Below are positions 17,276 through 27,469 of a DNA stretch of 64,000 bases, one piece after another; the first letter of the stretch is position 1; the number at the start of each line of letters is the position of its first letter. Source of the DNA: Pseudomonadota bacterium (GTDB taxonomy: Bacteria; Desulfobacterota; Desulfobacteria; Desulfobacterales; RPRI01). A program made the position numbers and the translations under genes. The notes beneath the pieces are model-generated. The model was not told the DNA's origin. It saw only the letters and a program-made list of their open reading frames with translations, and did no database searches. Location: NCBI GenBank assembly GCA_018901125.1, contig JAHIFE010000136.1, forward strand, positions 1 to 64,000, given 5' to 3'.

Positions 17276-18910
17276 CTACTCCTTCATTTCTCCCCCCCGG
17301 CAATATGAGCTTGTGCTTATTATCTCAGTTACGGAAATAGTGGCAATATCCATGAATTTTGAATAGTTGGAATCATTATGAGGCAACATGTCAACAACCC
17401 TGGCAAATAGATTTTCTCCGATAATTTCCTTGCCTTGATCCATACGCCTGATCCCGAAATGCAGTGTTTTGCGCTGCTCTATATCGAGCCTGTTCATAAG
17501 ATTTTTTGTGGTCCATATTGATCCGAAACGAGCCATATCCGAAAGACGACTGGCATAGTTTACAGTATCACCAAGCGCGGTAAATTCCATATTTGGAAAA
17601 TAAGGCGTATTTCCAAAATATTCCTGACCTTCATTTATTCCAATATTGAGATAAAGGTCATTCATCCAGCCTTTTCGTGTTTTCCATTCCATGCTTAATT
17701 GCTTCATCTTTTCCTTCAACTCAAGAGCGCAATTAATGGAATTAAGGATATAATTGCTGTTTTTTTCTTTAAGAAAATAAAAAACCATGCCATCGCCAGC
17801 ATGCTTGCCATAAGTACCATAATATTTCTTAAAAATATCATCCATACACTTCCATATATCACGGATCAATTCGAAATATTCCTCAGGAGGCAATTCCGCA
17901 CAAATACGGCTGGAATCCTGCAGATCTGCAACAAGTACGCAAAAAGAAATAAGAGAAGGCACGCGTTGTTTATTCAATTCATGAATTATTTTTCGGCGGC
18001 TTATAGCCAGATCAACTATACCGTAAAAAATATCATCCATAGGCGCGAGTAAAATCAAAATACCCTCCCGGAAAACTACATGATATCCATGATGGGGAGA
18101 TAAACCATTTCCATTATTTCCGTCCAATTTTAAATATGTTGCATATCTTGATTCATTACAAACCGGTTTGATGCTGTCATATACCTTTTGGAGAAAAAGA
18201 ACTTCATTTTCTCTGATACCGTTATAAAGATTATGAAGAGAATCTTTTGGAATTTTATTTTTAACAAATTTCATCAGATAAGATACAAGATCATTTATAT
18301 CTCTATCAGTTGAAAGTAACCCAATTCTTGAGAATAACCTGAAAATATTTCTTTCTGATGCCTCCTTGATCAATTTTAAATCGAGACCGAATATCATTTT
18401 CTCAGCCTCGTTATTTATCCAATCAATTTCAAAATTATTATTTATGAGAAACGCAGGGCACTTGATATCGCTGATACTCAAGTTCAATAATAAGCCTTCC
18501 TGCATTTTATTCTCGGAATTATCACGGTGTACGTTATTATCGCTTGCGGTTGAATGGTCCGGGCCTTGGTTTGTTAATATAGATTCTTTCCCAACATGTT
18601 CATCATTTCTTAATTTCCCGGATTGTGCAGGAGCATCCTTTTGGGTTAAAATACTAACTATGCTCTCCATGGATATTCCTTCTTTTTTCATTCGTTGTAC
18701 ATTCGAAATGGAATCAACAACACCTGGCGGAAAATGGCCTATTTTCTTCGCACGTGAGTCCGGATCATCAGGCCTTCTCACAACTGGTTTTGGAATTATT
18801 CCCATTTTAATATAATTGTTGAGTGTAGCACGTGATATGCCGGTTGTCTCGAAAAGCTCAACACTCGTTAACCATTTGTTATCAGTATGTTCAGAAGAAA
18901 TCATGGCCAT
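17276..18910 (-). CDS. MerR-type HTH / PAS-like / class III adenylyl cyclase fusion
   Basis: This 544-aa protein has three parts. Residues about 12-90 form a MerR-like winged HTH (WLTSVELFETTGISRATLNNYI, then a second helix pair KKEGISMESIVSIL). Residues about 145-300 resemble a PAS sensor (CPAFLINNNFEIDWINNEAE). Residues about 318-500 are a class III nucleotidyl cyclase with metal aspartates D329 and D373, adenine-selecting K369 and D448, and transition-state N451 and R455, so ATP is the expected substrate. An AAGGAG site precedes the start; the second ATG at 18904 is better spaced. No membrane segment is seen. The upstream region holds repeated palindromes that this HTH may bind. A DNA-binding protein that makes cAMP is an unusual architecture. 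Confidence 0.85.
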   Translation of the reverse strand: MAMISSEHTDNKWLTSVELFETTGISRATLNNYIKMGIIPKPVVRRPDDPDSRAKKIGHFPPGVVDSISNVQRMKKEGISMESIVSILTQKDAPAQSGKLRNDEHVGKESILTNQGPDHSTASDNNVHRDNSENKMQEGLLLNLSISDIKCPAFLINNNFEIDWINNEAEKMIFGLDLKLIKEASERNIFRLFSRIGLLSTDRDINDLVSYLMKFVKNKIPKDSLHNLYNGIRENEVLFLQKVYDSIKPVCNESRYATYLKLDGNNGNGLSPHHGYHVVFREGILILLAPMDDIFYGIVDLAISRRKIIHELNKQRVPSLISFCVLVADLQDSSRICAELPPEEYFELIRDIWKCMDDIFKKYYGTYGKHAGDGMVFYFLKEKNSNYILNSINCALELKEKMKQLSMEWKTRKGWMNDLYLNIGINEGQEYFGNTPYFPNMEFTALGDTVNYASRLSDMARFGSIWTTKNLMNRLDIEQRKTLHFGIRRMDQGKEIIGENLFARVVDMLPHNDSNYSKFMDIATISVTEIISTSSYCRGGEMKE

Positions 18911-18980
18911 ACTCTCCTTAGTTTAAGCATCGATTTCAAAAAACTGCGCAAAGACCAATCCCTGTATTTATAATACATAA

Positions 18981-19329
18981 TTATACAGTATAACTAAATA
19001 TTTCATTTAGTCAATGTTTTTATACTGTATAATTATAATGCGCAATATCTATTTAAGCTTATGTATTATACTGTACAATACAATTGAACAACAATGCGTA
19101 TGAACATTAATATATACAATATATTATTAGATAGTTGTGCCTGCTATAGTGTGGCAGCTATTTAATATATTAGGAGTTATATAATGTTTATTTAGGCTGT
19201 ATAATTTATCTTACAATCAATTGCTATTTATACTGTATAAATAGCTTCGACAGGAATTATATGCATCTACCGCACTGCATAAGGAAAGAATTTATAACTC
19301 ATTATAATGACAGTAACTATACTGTTATC
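18981..19329. promoter_or_regulatory. Array of TTATACTGTATAA palindromes (candidate operators)
   Basis: Perfect 13-bp palindromes TTATACAGTATAA/TTATACTGTATAA lie at 18981-18993, 19020-19032 and 19228-19240. The last extends to a 21-bp perfect palindrome, 19224-19244. Near matches lie at 19066-19078 (one mismatch), 19192-19204 and 19317-19329. They fill the divergent region between the MerR/cyclase gene and the yfiR-tonB pair and begin 71 bp upstream of the cyclase start. They probably bind a dimeric regulator, most simply the MerR-type HTH of the cyclase itself. Confidence 0.75.
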
Positions 19330-19723
19330 ACAGATAACTGAACCAATTTTATTGCTTAATTATAGCGTTATCCTAAAATTTTGCTGCCAAATTAATTATG
19401 ACGTCTTTAGGTATGTTAAATGTTTTGCACAACGATATTCACGCAAAAAAATCGTTAATCATGGCAACCTGATATTATAAATTACAGTATTAAGGTTTAT
19501 AAATATAATTTAATTTTTATGATCAAAAAACCGATAAATTAGATAATTATAAGGGAGTTGAGTTAAATTCCACTATATTTATAATAATTCAGGTTATTAT
19601 AAATATAGCACTTACACTTTTTATTATTTACATTCAGTATATTCAAAGCTATCTATTACAGCTTTTATTTAAGATCTTGCTGCTTATTTTTTTTAGAGAA
19701 GGGTTCAAGAGCATAAAGGTATT
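19330..19723. other. 394-bp AT-rich leader region upstream of yfiR
   Basis: No gene is seen. The region is very AT-rich. A weak relative of the palindrome (ATTACAGTATTAA) lies near 19481. The yfiR promoter probably lies in this region or in the operator array. Confidence 0.35.
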
Positions 19724-20326
19724 ATGCAGTTTCAAAAGAAAAACCTACAAAAACTGGAAACAAAAAGAAAGCTTTTTCGGCTGATTACCCGCCTTTTTTT
19801 ATACCTTACCTTATTATGCTGCTTTTTTCTGAAGCAGCCAACGGCTTTGGCCAAAGAAATATTTTCACAGGAATATATGATCAAGGCAGCATTTATTTAT
19901 AATTTCGCAAAATTTATTGAATGGCCCTCTTCAACTTCACTCTCCCCTAATTTTAATGTTTGCATACTCGGAGCAGACCCTTTCGGAAAGGAAGTTGAAA
20001 CAATTAAAGGGAAAAAAATCGGGATGAGTAAAATCAGTGTCAGCTATATCAAATCTATTGAGGAATTCCCAAAGATTAAAGATTGTCAAATTCTTTTTAT
20101 CAGCTACTCTGAAAAACATAATATCGCTGCAATACTGAATAAAACTGATCGACTACCTATTCTAACGATAGCTGACCAGAAAAACGCAGCTCAATCGGGT
20201 GTTATTATAAACTTTATAGTCGAAGATAAAAAAGTGCGTTTTGAAATAAACAACAGAGAGGCTTTAAAGGCTGGGATTAAAATACGCTCTGATCTCTTGA
20301 ACCTGGCAATGAAAATAGTGGACTAA
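19724..20326 (+). CDS. YfiR/DUF4154 family periplasmic protein
   Basis: The 200-aa precursor has a hydrophobic signal segment (about 18-42, RLITRLFLYLTLLCCFFL) followed by the YfiR domain. Its diagnostic start is YMIKAAFIYNFAKFIEWP (about 51-68), then FNVCILGADPFG and the C-terminal ARLKAGIKI-like segment ALKAGIKIRSDLL. YfiR in Pseudomonas restrains a membrane diguanylate cyclase. In other bacteria DUF4154 genes are commonly paired with TonB receptors. The gene ends 3 bp before the receptor start, so the two form an operon. No diguanylate cyclase gene is adjacent here. Confidence 0.87.
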   Translation: MQFQKKNLQKLETKRKLFRLITRLFLYLTLLCCFFLKQPTALAKEIFSQEYMIKAAFIYNFAKFIEWPSSTSLSPNFNVCILGADPFGKEVETIKGKKIGMSKISVSYIKSIEEFPKIKDCQILFISYSEKHNIAAILNKTDRLPILTIADQKNAAQSGVIINFIVEDKKVRFEINNREALKAGIKIRSDLLNLAMKIVD

Positions 20327-20329
20327 CAT

Positions 20330-22384
20330 ATGATGAAATTTTTTCCGAAAATATATCATTCAGCAAATGCATTGGAGATAAATAGACGCTTTCTCCTTAT
20401 CCTGGTAACATTTATTTTAAGCTCCATGCTTCTGATCCCGATATTTTCTTTTACCATCGCTAATGCACAGGATATCGACCTTACCGAGATGTCTCTCGAA
20501 GAGTTAATGGAAGTCAGGATTAAACCTGTGGTAAGCGCCTCAAAATACGAACAGAAAACTACTGATGCGCCTGCGTCGGTATCGATCATCACTGCTGATG
20601 ACATCAAGCAATATGGTTATCGTACCTTGGCTGAGGTTTTGCAAAGTGTACGTGGTTTTTATATAACATACGATCGTAATTATAATAATATAGGATTCAG
20701 GGGTTTTAATCGCCCAGGGGACTTCTCGTCGCGAACTCTTCTTCTATTGGACGGCATAAGAGTCAATGATAATATTTTTGACCAGGCGCCTGTGGGCACT
20801 GATTTCATACTTGATATTGATCTCATTGAACGCATTGAAATTATCCGCGGTCCCAGTTACGCACTTTATGGAAACAATGCCTTTTTGGTGGTAATAAATG
20901 TTATCACCAAAAACGGTGGGGAGATAAGCGGCGTTGAGGCAGGGGCTGACATCGGCAGCTTTGGAACATACAGTTCCCGCCTAACTTATGGAAAGAAATT
21001 CGAGAATGAAGGTCAACTGCTACTTTCCGGTTCTCTGTTCAACAGTGACGGCCAATCCCACTATTACAGAGAATTCGATACACCGGATCAAAACAACGGC
21101 GTTGCCGATAATTGTGATAGCGACAAATCCGGAAGTTTTTTTGCTAAATATTCACAGCAAGGCGTTACCTTTGAAACCTCCTATAATAAACGCAGCAAGC
21201 AGATTCCTACATCGCCCTGGGGGATATCTTTTAACGATCCCCGGAACAAAACCTGGGATGAAAGAGCCTTAATGGACATCAAACTGGAGCGTAGTATAGA
21301 TAATGAGGTAACTGTTATGGCCAGGCTCACCTACGGATACTATAAATATTTAGGCGATTATATCTTTTCAGATAGCGGAGATAAAACAACCAATAGTGAT
21401 AACGATAATGGCCAATGGTGGGGCGCTGATTTACACTTTACCAGAAAATTCGGAAAACATATGCTTATCGCCGGTGGAGAATACCATGATAATTTTACCC
21501 AGTATCAGAAGAATTTCGATGTGCCAAACATTGTATATCTTGACGATAACAGAAACAGCACAAACTGGGCTGTATTTATCCAGGACGAATATTCCCTGCT
21601 GACAAACCTGAAGCTAAATGCCGGTTTGCGATATGATCACTTCAGCACCTTCGGCGGAATCACTAATCCTCGTTTTGCCATTATTTACAAACCCTTCGCC
21701 GATACTTCTCTCAAATACCTTTTTGGTAAGGCCTTCCGGGCGCCCAATGTATATGAGACATATTATAATGATGGTAATGTATCGCAAAAGGCAAACCCAG
21801 AACTGAAGGAAGAAACTATAACCTCTCATGAGCTGGTGTGGGAACAGCTCATAGGCAAACATTTGACCGGCACGGCAACAGCTTATCGGTATAAAATCAA
21901 TGATTTGATTTCACAGACAACCGATACCGACGATCTTTTGATCTATAAAAACCATGATGTTGTTGAAGCTTACGGTATCGAAGCAGAACTGTCCGCCTCT
22001 TTTTCAAACGGATTTTCAGGAAAGCTTAGCTATGCATTCCAGGAATCTGATTATAAAGGCGGCAACAATGTCTGGTCAAATTCCCCACGCCATCTGGCAA
22101 AATTAAATATTTCCATCCCGTTGATTCAAAACCGCCTGTTTCTCGGTATTGAGGAACAATATACAGGACAACTTGAAACCCTCTCAGGATCCTCAACCGG
22201 TGACTATTTCATAACCAATATGACATTATACGATCGAAAGCTTTTTGAAAATATGGATATATCTGCCAGCGTTTACAATCTCTTTGATAAGAAATACGGT
22301 TTTCCAGGCTGCGCAGAGCACGCACAGGATGTAATAGAACAAGACGGTATCAGTTTCAGGGCAAAACTGATATACAGATTTTAA
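20330..22384 (+). CDS. TonB-dependent outer-membrane receptor
   Basis: This 684-aa receptor has a signal peptide (about 20-46, ending at ...ANAQ), a short TonB-box-like segment (SLEELMEVRIKPVVSAS) and a plug domain (about 55-165: APASVSIITADDIKQYGYRTLAEVL..., RGPSYALYGNNAFLVVINVITK). The beta barrel that follows ends in a typical C-terminal aromatic residue (IYRF). The plug resembles those of vitamin B12/siderophore receptors, but the substrate cannot be assigned. It is co-transcribed with the upstream yfiR-like gene. The operon lies downstream of the palindrome array and may be under its control. Confidence 0.92.
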   Translation: MMKFFPKIYHSANALEINRRFLLILVTFILSSMLLIPIFSFTIANAQDIDLTEMSLEELMEVRIKPVVSASKYEQKTTDAPASVSIITADDIKQYGYRTLAEVLQSVRGFYITYDRNYNNIGFRGFNRPGDFSSRTLLLLDGIRVNDNIFDQAPVGTDFILDIDLIERIEIIRGPSYALYGNNAFLVVINVITKNGGEISGVEAGADIGSFGTYSSRLTYGKKFENEGQLLLSGSLFNSDGQSHYYREFDTPDQNNGVADNCDSDKSGSFFAKYSQQGVTFETSYNKRSKQIPTSPWGISFNDPRNKTWDERALMDIKLERSIDNEVTVMARLTYGYYKYLGDYIFSDSGDKTTNSDNDNGQWWGADLHFTRKFGKHMLIAGGEYHDNFTQYQKNFDVPNIVYLDDNRNSTNWAVFIQDEYSLLTNLKLNAGLRYDHFSTFGGITNPRFAIIYKPFADTSLKYLFGKAFRAPNVYETYYNDGNVSQKANPELKEETITSHELVWEQLIGKHLTGTATAYRYKINDLISQTTDTDDLLIYKNHDVVEAYGIEAELSASFSNGFSGKLSYAFQESDYKGGNNVWSNSPRHLAKLNISIPLIQNRLFLGIEEQYTGQLETLSGSSTGDYFITNMTLYDRKLFENMDISASVYNLFDKKYGFPGCAEHAQDVIEQDGISFRAKLIYRF

Positions 22385-22397
22385 AGAGCGGATACCG

Positions 22398-24170
22398 CTA
22401 TAAGAAATAAGCATTTGTAACATATTGCTGCAGCATTCTCTGGGTATTAAAAAACGAACCGTTAAGAGCAATTGCATGCCTCATAATTTCGATAAACCGG
22501 TCCCGGTTATTATAAAATGTCGGAACTACAGAATGCTCCAGTTTTTCATACAGCGACAAAGCATCATTTTCCACACCGGCCGTCTTTTCCACCCCCTCGC
22601 CTCCTATTGCCCAACCGGTAACTCCTTCAATGCAACCTTCAATCCACCACCCGTCAAGGATGCTAAAGCTCGGCACACCGTTTAAAGCTGCCTTCATACC
22701 ACTGGTCCCCGAAGCCTCCATAGGCGGCAGGGGCGTATTTAACCACAGATCTCCTCCGGAAACCAGCATCCTGGCAAGCCGCATATCATAATTTGAAAGA
22801 TAACTAATCCTGATCTCGTTTTTCAATGATTCCTTCATATCCAGAATCCGCTTTATGATTTCCTTGCCATTCTGATCCTTAGGATGAGCTTTACCGGCAA
22901 AAATAATCTGTAATGGTCCGACATTTTTAGAAATATTTCTCAATCGTTCGATATCACTAAATATAAGATCGGCCCGCTTGTAAGCGGTCATCCTCCTTGC
23001 AAAGCATAATGTCAACAAATCCTTATCCATACCTGCATTTTCTTCCCTGTTCACATAAGAAATTAATTCCTTCTTGACCTTCATGTGTGCCACCCATATC
23101 TCCTGGGGAGAAATACCCAAAGCAGAGCGCAGACTGAAATTATCCTGACCCCAGCCGGCGATATACCTGTCATAGAGATTTCTAAAAGGCCAGCTTATCC
23201 AGGTGGCGGCATGCACACCATTTGTGATGGCATCAATCACATGCCCCGGAAATATGGATCTGGATACTTCCCCATGCTTTTTTGCCACCCCGTTCACATA
23301 ATGGCTCAGATTGAGAGCCAGATAGGTCATATTGATGGTATTACCCTGTATAAGATTCGGGGTTGGCTGTCCCGGCTCCGCCTTTTGCTGGTTTATATTA
23401 TTGGCAAGCTCTACACATAAACAATCTTTCATATCTAAATAATCCTGCCGGTCCTGAAAAACCCTGCTGAACAGCTCAAAAGGGAACTGATCGTGCCCTG
23501 CCGGAACCGGAGTATGCGTAGTAAATACACATTTACTTTTGACTGTTTTAATATCCGATTCACTTACAAAATTTCTACCGGCCTTTCCTGCCTCTTCATC
23601 TAACAATTCAAGCGAAAGAAAGGCTGCGTGCCCTTCATTCATATGAAACCGCTTAATATCATTATAACCAATAGCCCGAAGTATCCTTACCCCACCTATT
23701 CCGAGAATTACTTCCTGACAAAAGCGGTATTTCTCGTCTCCGCCATAAAGAAAATGGGTAAGCGTCCGGTCCCATTCGGAATTGCCGGCAAGATCCGAAT
23801 CCAGCAAATATACAGGAATTTTATAACCGCTGATTCCCGTTATGTCATATCTCCAGGCCCGTATACGCACTTTACGGTTTTCAATAGAAATGGATATTTC
23901 GGACGCTTCTTCACTTAAAAAGTCATTGACAACCCATTCTGCAGGTTGCTCTGTCTGCCAGCCGTTTTGATCGATTTTTTGGAAAAAATATCCTTTCCGG
24001 TGAAGAAGTGAAATCCCGACCATGGGTATTTTAAGATCGGCTGCGGAACGCAAAGTATCACCTGCAAGAATCCCCAGGCCGCCGCTGTACGTAGGAATCC
24101 CCTCTCCTATGGCAATTTCCATAGAAAAATATGCTATTAATCTGTCATCCAAGATATCCTCCTCTCGCAT
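22398..24170 (-). CDS. glgP: Alpha-glucan (glycogen/starch) phosphorylase
   Basis: This GT35 enzyme releases glucose-1-phosphate from alpha-1,4-glucans with pyridoxal phosphate as cofactor. At 590 aa it is the short bacterial/archaeal type. Visible family blocks are [26 protein letters not shown] at the N-terminus, [15 protein letters not shown] (about 175-189), [23 protein letters not shown], and [28 protein letters not shown] (about 480-507), which contains the substrate-binding region. It is convergent with the TonB receptor gene and stands alone. The start at 24170 lacks a strong ribosome site. Confidence 0.92.
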   Translation of the reverse strand: MREEDILDDRLIAYFSMEIAIGEGIPTYSGGLGILAGDTLRSAADLKIPMVGISLLHRKGYFFQKIDQNGWQTEQPAEWVVNDFLSEEASEISISIENRKVRIRAWRYDITGISGYKIPVYLLDSDLAGNSEWDRTLTHFLYGGDEKYRFCQEVILGIGGVRILRAIGYNDIKRFHMNEGHAAFLSLELLDEEAGKAGRNFVSESDIKTVKSKCVFTTHTPVPAGHDQFPFELFSRVFQDRQDYLDMKDCLCVELANNINQQKAEPGQPTPNLIQGNTINMTYLALNLSHYVNGVAKKHGEVSRSIFPGHVIDAITNGVHAATWISWPFRNLYDRYIAGWGQDNFSLRSALGISPQEIWVAHMKVKKELISYVNREENAGMDKDLLTLCFARRMTAYKRADLIFSDIERLRNISKNVGPLQIIFAGKAHPKDQNGKEIIKRILDMKESLKNEIRISYLSNYDMRLARMLVSGGDLWLNTPLPPMEASGTSGMKAALNGVPSFSILDGWWIEGCIEGVTGWAIGGEGVEKTAGVENDALSLYEKLEHSVVPTFYNNRDRFIEIMRHAIALNGSFFNTQRMLQQYVTNAYFL

Positions 24171-24467
24171 GCTTGCTGTTTTTGGTCTGTTTACGCAGAC
24201 GGAAATATCGCTCGAAAGTTGCTGCTGCCTGTATCCGGAACTATATTATCTGCTCTGAACCGGTGTTTATTCTCGATTTCATATTGGATGGGCATCTTCA
24301 AAGCTTCGGAACAGAATAACAGGTTTTATTTTAAAGCATCCGTTAATTATTGCAACTTACAAAATAATGCCGATAGCGTACAGTGCACATCTATTTCCGC
24401 TATTGGGGCTATTTGATATTTGTTATTAAAGTATGGAAACGGATCTGCCGACACTAATAATTGATCA

Positions 24468-24608
24468 GAGCCACTTTCAAAACGTTTCAGTTTGTTCAAG
24501 GTCAAGGCGGGAAAAAATATAACCACAGGAATACATGTAGTATTTCGAGGATAGCGCTAAAGCTTCACTAAAGAGATCGGCCAAAATGGGACGTTTTGGA
24601 ATTGGCTC
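24468..24608 (+). repeat. 142-bp dispersed palindromic repeat, copy 1 (diverged, 141 bp)
   Basis: It begins GAGCCACTTTCAAAACGT and ends with a near-inverted ACGTTTTGGAATTGGCTC. It shares most of its sequence with the copies at 60766 and 61387 but is the most diverged and has no evident target duplication. The surrounding intergenic DNA (24171-24789) shows no gene. Confidence 0.8.
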
Positions 24609-24789
24609 GAATGTTAAGCTTTTTATATCCTTAAATGGATGTCATGCAAAGCTCTAAGCATCCAAAGATAAAAAATCCGTAGAGAAACAAGTTATACATT
24701 GACTTTGCTACGGCATTTAATTATGGTACTTATTTAATAAAACATACTAAAACCTTCTACTTGTCAATGATAATGGGTTAACGATTACG

Positions 24790-26277
24790 ATGTCAAACCA
24801 ACGAATCGATAGCACACAAATACCACATGAAGGTATATACATAGATTTTTTCCAGTTCCACGAGGCTCCCTTTTCCATCACTCCTGATCCTGGATTTCTT
24901 TTTCTTTCAGCCACACACCAGAGCGTTATTGAAAAAATTATCTATGGTATCAAAAACCGCTTGGGGTTTGTTCTTCTCACCGGTGAGGTAGGAACCGGCA
25001 AAACTACTATTTGCAGATCAGTTTTAGACAAGCTCGAGAAAGATGCTGAAACGGTTTATATAATTAACCCTTCTCTATCCGGAATCGAAATCCTGGCTAC
25101 AATCTTAGACGATCTGGGCGCAACATACTCTGCCGGTGCAGGGAAAAAAGAACTGGTGGACAGCCTGAATTCTTTTCTTCTTACAACCGACCCTGCGAAA
25201 CCGGTTGTTATAATAATCGATGACGCCCAGACTATGCCAGTAGAAGCCTTAGAAGACCTGCGCCTGTTGTCCAACCTGGAAACAGACAAGGAAAAGCTGC
25301 TTCAGATGGTTCTTGTGGGACAGCCCGAATTGCTCGCCACCATTTCCAAACCCGAATTAAGACAGCTGCACCAAAGAATAGCCATAAACTGCAATCTGGA
25401 TTATCTTAAAAAAGAAGAAATATCGGGCTATATCGAAAGAAGACTTTTCATCGCAGGAAACAATGGGCAGGTACGTTTTGCTGCTTCAGCCATAAATGCT
25501 ATTTATAATGCCTCTAAAGGCATCCCGCGGCTTATAAACAGAATTTGCGACTATTCCCTGATCGCCTGCTATTTGGCAAACGAACACACAATTAATAAAC
25601 AGCATGTTAAACAAGCCCTTAATGAAATCGGCAATACTGAATATACCAAAATAGAATCCTTTATTAAAAAGCCATATTACCGCTATGTAATTGCAGGTAT
25701 TTTAATAGCTTTTGCCTTTTTTGCCGGTTATATAAAATTCTGGGTATATGGGAAACCTGCGATTACTCACACAATAAATAATACAACTACACCTGAAGTA
25801 AATAATAAAAGCAGTCTCCAAAAACCTGAAATAAGACAGCCTTCGTTTACAATATTACTTGCATCGCATCGTTATTCTGAACGGGTATCTGAAGAAGCTT
25901 CGATCTTTAGGGATAAAGGCATTGATTCACACTGGGCAGAAGTAGATCTGGGTAAAGGCGGAATCTGGCACAGGCATTTTGCAGAACGTTTTGACGACAA
26001 AGCCGCTGCCCAGAGCTACATTACCGAGCATGGGCTCACCGATGCGATTATTCTTGCGGCGCCATGGGCAATCCAGGCAGGTGAAGGGGTATCTCCGGAA
26101 GCCATGAACGGAATAATTGATATTCTTAAAGCCAGCCATTTTGACAGCTATATGCAGAAAATGGAAAACGGCAGTTACCGGCTTCTTATAGGCGCCTTTG
26201 TCACAAGAAAAGGAGCAGAACATGCGGCAGATAAAATCGCTATTCCAGGAATAATTCCGATGGTTGTATCACGATAA
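24790..26277 (+). CDS. mshM: MshM/ExeA-type AAA ATPase with SPOR-like C-terminus
   Basis: This 495-aa protein is in the GspA/ExeA/MshM family. Its N-terminal AAA domain has Walker A GEVGTGKT at 65-72 and a Walker B VVIIIDDAQ (about 138-146). It is followed by a transmembrane helix at about 298-320 and a periplasmic region resembling a SPOR peptidoglycan-binding domain. Such ATPases help assemble the secretin through the cell wall. It is the first gene of the plus-strand half of the MSHA-type locus (mshM-mshN-mshE-mshG). The start is an ATG shortly after GTTAACG; the ribosome site is weak. Confidence 0.87.
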   Translation: MSNQRIDSTQIPHEGIYIDFFQFHEAPFSITPDPGFLFLSATHQSVIEKIIYGIKNRLGFVLLTGEVGTGKTTICRSVLDKLEKDAETVYIINPSLSGIEILATILDDLGATYSAGAGKKELVDSLNSFLLTTDPAKPVVIIIDDAQTMPVEALEDLRLLSNLETDKEKLLQMVLVGQPELLATISKPELRQLHQRIAINCNLDYLKKEEISGYIERRLFIAGNNGQVRFAASAINAIYNASKGIPRLINRICDYSLIACYLANEHTINKQHVKQALNEIGNTEYTKIESFIKKPYYRYVIAGILIAFAFFAGYIKFWVYGKPAITHTINNTTTPEVNNKSSLQKPEIRQPSFTILLASHRYSERVSEEASIFRDKGIDSHWAEVDLGKGGIWHRHFAERFDDKAAAQSYITEHGLTDAIILAAPWAIQAGEGVSPEAMNGIIDILKASHFDSYMQKMENGSYRLLIGAFVTRKGAEHAADKIAIPGIIPMVVSR

Positions 26278-26311
26278 ATAAAGCAGTTGTTAAAGTTTAT
26301 GGGGGAAAAAG

Positions 26312-27442
26312 ATGAGCCTGCTTAATGCAGCCTTAAGAAAAAAAGACAAGGAAAACCAGCGCGTCAATGCTCCGGCTTTGTTTAATAAAATCGGCAAAAC
26401 TCCGGCAAAAACAAAACTTTTAATTTACGGATTAATAGCGTGCCTTGCTATAGCCATAGGCCTTGCGATTCCATATTTAACGAACATGTTTTTGCCAAAA
26501 AGAATAAGCCCTCCCCTGCCCCAGCCTCCCGATATTATAGTAACTGCGAAACAGGAAAACACTAAAACTGCCAACTCTTCTCAGCCCGCTGATATTTCGC
26601 ACAAACAAGAGTTGAAAGGAAATGAAGCTGATAATGATTCGGCACAAAAACCAAGCTCTATTATCCCTGCACAAACAAAAGAAACTTCCGTAGAAGAAAA
26701 AATTGAAATAAAAGCGGAAAACAAGCTGATCAAGCCATCAAAGCCTAAATTATTGAATGGACCTGCACAAAATACAAGTTCTGCCCTGCCATCTCAGTCC
26801 GGAATTTCCCCATTTCAAAAAACTGTAAGGCCTGAATTAATAAAACCGTTTTATGAAAAGGCAGTTAGATATCACAGACAAAACAGATTCAAAGAAGCTA
26901 TAATGATGTATAAGCAAGTTCTTGATAAAGACCCTCAGGACAGGGATACGCTGTTTAACTTAGCTTGTGCATATCTGGACAACCGCGAGTTTTCCGCTGC
27001 ATCGCCTATTCTTTATAGCTTATATGAAAAAGAGCCACACAATCCACTTGTAATGATTAATCTGGCCATAGCCCAGATAGAAACGGGCGAACCGGCCATG
27101 GCCATAGCCCTGCTTGATGCAGCACAAAAAATTACAAATGCTCCATTGTTTGATATATATTTTCACAAAGCCACAGCTTTAAGCAGTCTCGGACAGTTAG
27201 ATGAAGCAAAGCAATTCTACGAAATGGCCGAAAAAAATAACCCGGGAAATACCAAGCTTATATTTAACATGGCAGTACTTTATGACAAAATGAAGAACTA
27301 TAAAGACGCACTCCGATATTACCGGGCATTTCTTGCAAAAAACAGCTTGTTGTCAGATATAGAAAAAAAATCCGTTGAAGACCGTATTTTGATTTTAAAC
27401 GTATTTGTTGAAAGAGAAAAAAATCAAATTCCTTTAAGATAG
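26312..27442 (+). CDS. MshN-like TPR protein
   Basis: The 376-aa product has a short cytoplasmic N-terminus of the type seen in MshN/PilB-associated proteins (MSLLNAALRKKDKENQR), one transmembrane helix (about 34-55) and a Pro/Lys/Glu-rich linker (about 60-180). Tetratricopeptide repeats follow from about 185 to the end (KPFYEKAVRYHRQNRFKEAIMMYK, then further 34-residue units). It probably scaffolds pilus assembly. It lies 34 bp after mshM with a GGGGGAA site and 27 bp before mshE. Confidence 0.82.
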   Translation: MSLLNAALRKKDKENQRVNAPALFNKIGKTPAKTKLLIYGLIACLAIAIGLAIPYLTNMFLPKRISPPLPQPPDIIVTAKQENTKTANSSQPADISHKQELKGNEADNDSAQKPSSIIPAQTKETSVEEKIEIKAENKLIKPSKPKLLNGPAQNTSSALPSQSGISPFQKTVRPELIKPFYEKAVRYHRQNRFKEAIMMYKQVLDKDPQDRDTLFNLACAYLDNREFSAASPILYSLYEKEPHNPLVMINLAIAQIETGEPAMAIALLDAAQKITNAPLFDIYFHKATALSSLGQLDEAKQFYEMAEKNNPGNTKLIFNMAVLYDKMKNYKDALRYYRAFLAKNSLLSDIEKKSVEDRILILNVFVEREKNQIPLR

Positions 27443-27469
27443 ATCAACATCAACCTGGAATAATATTAA

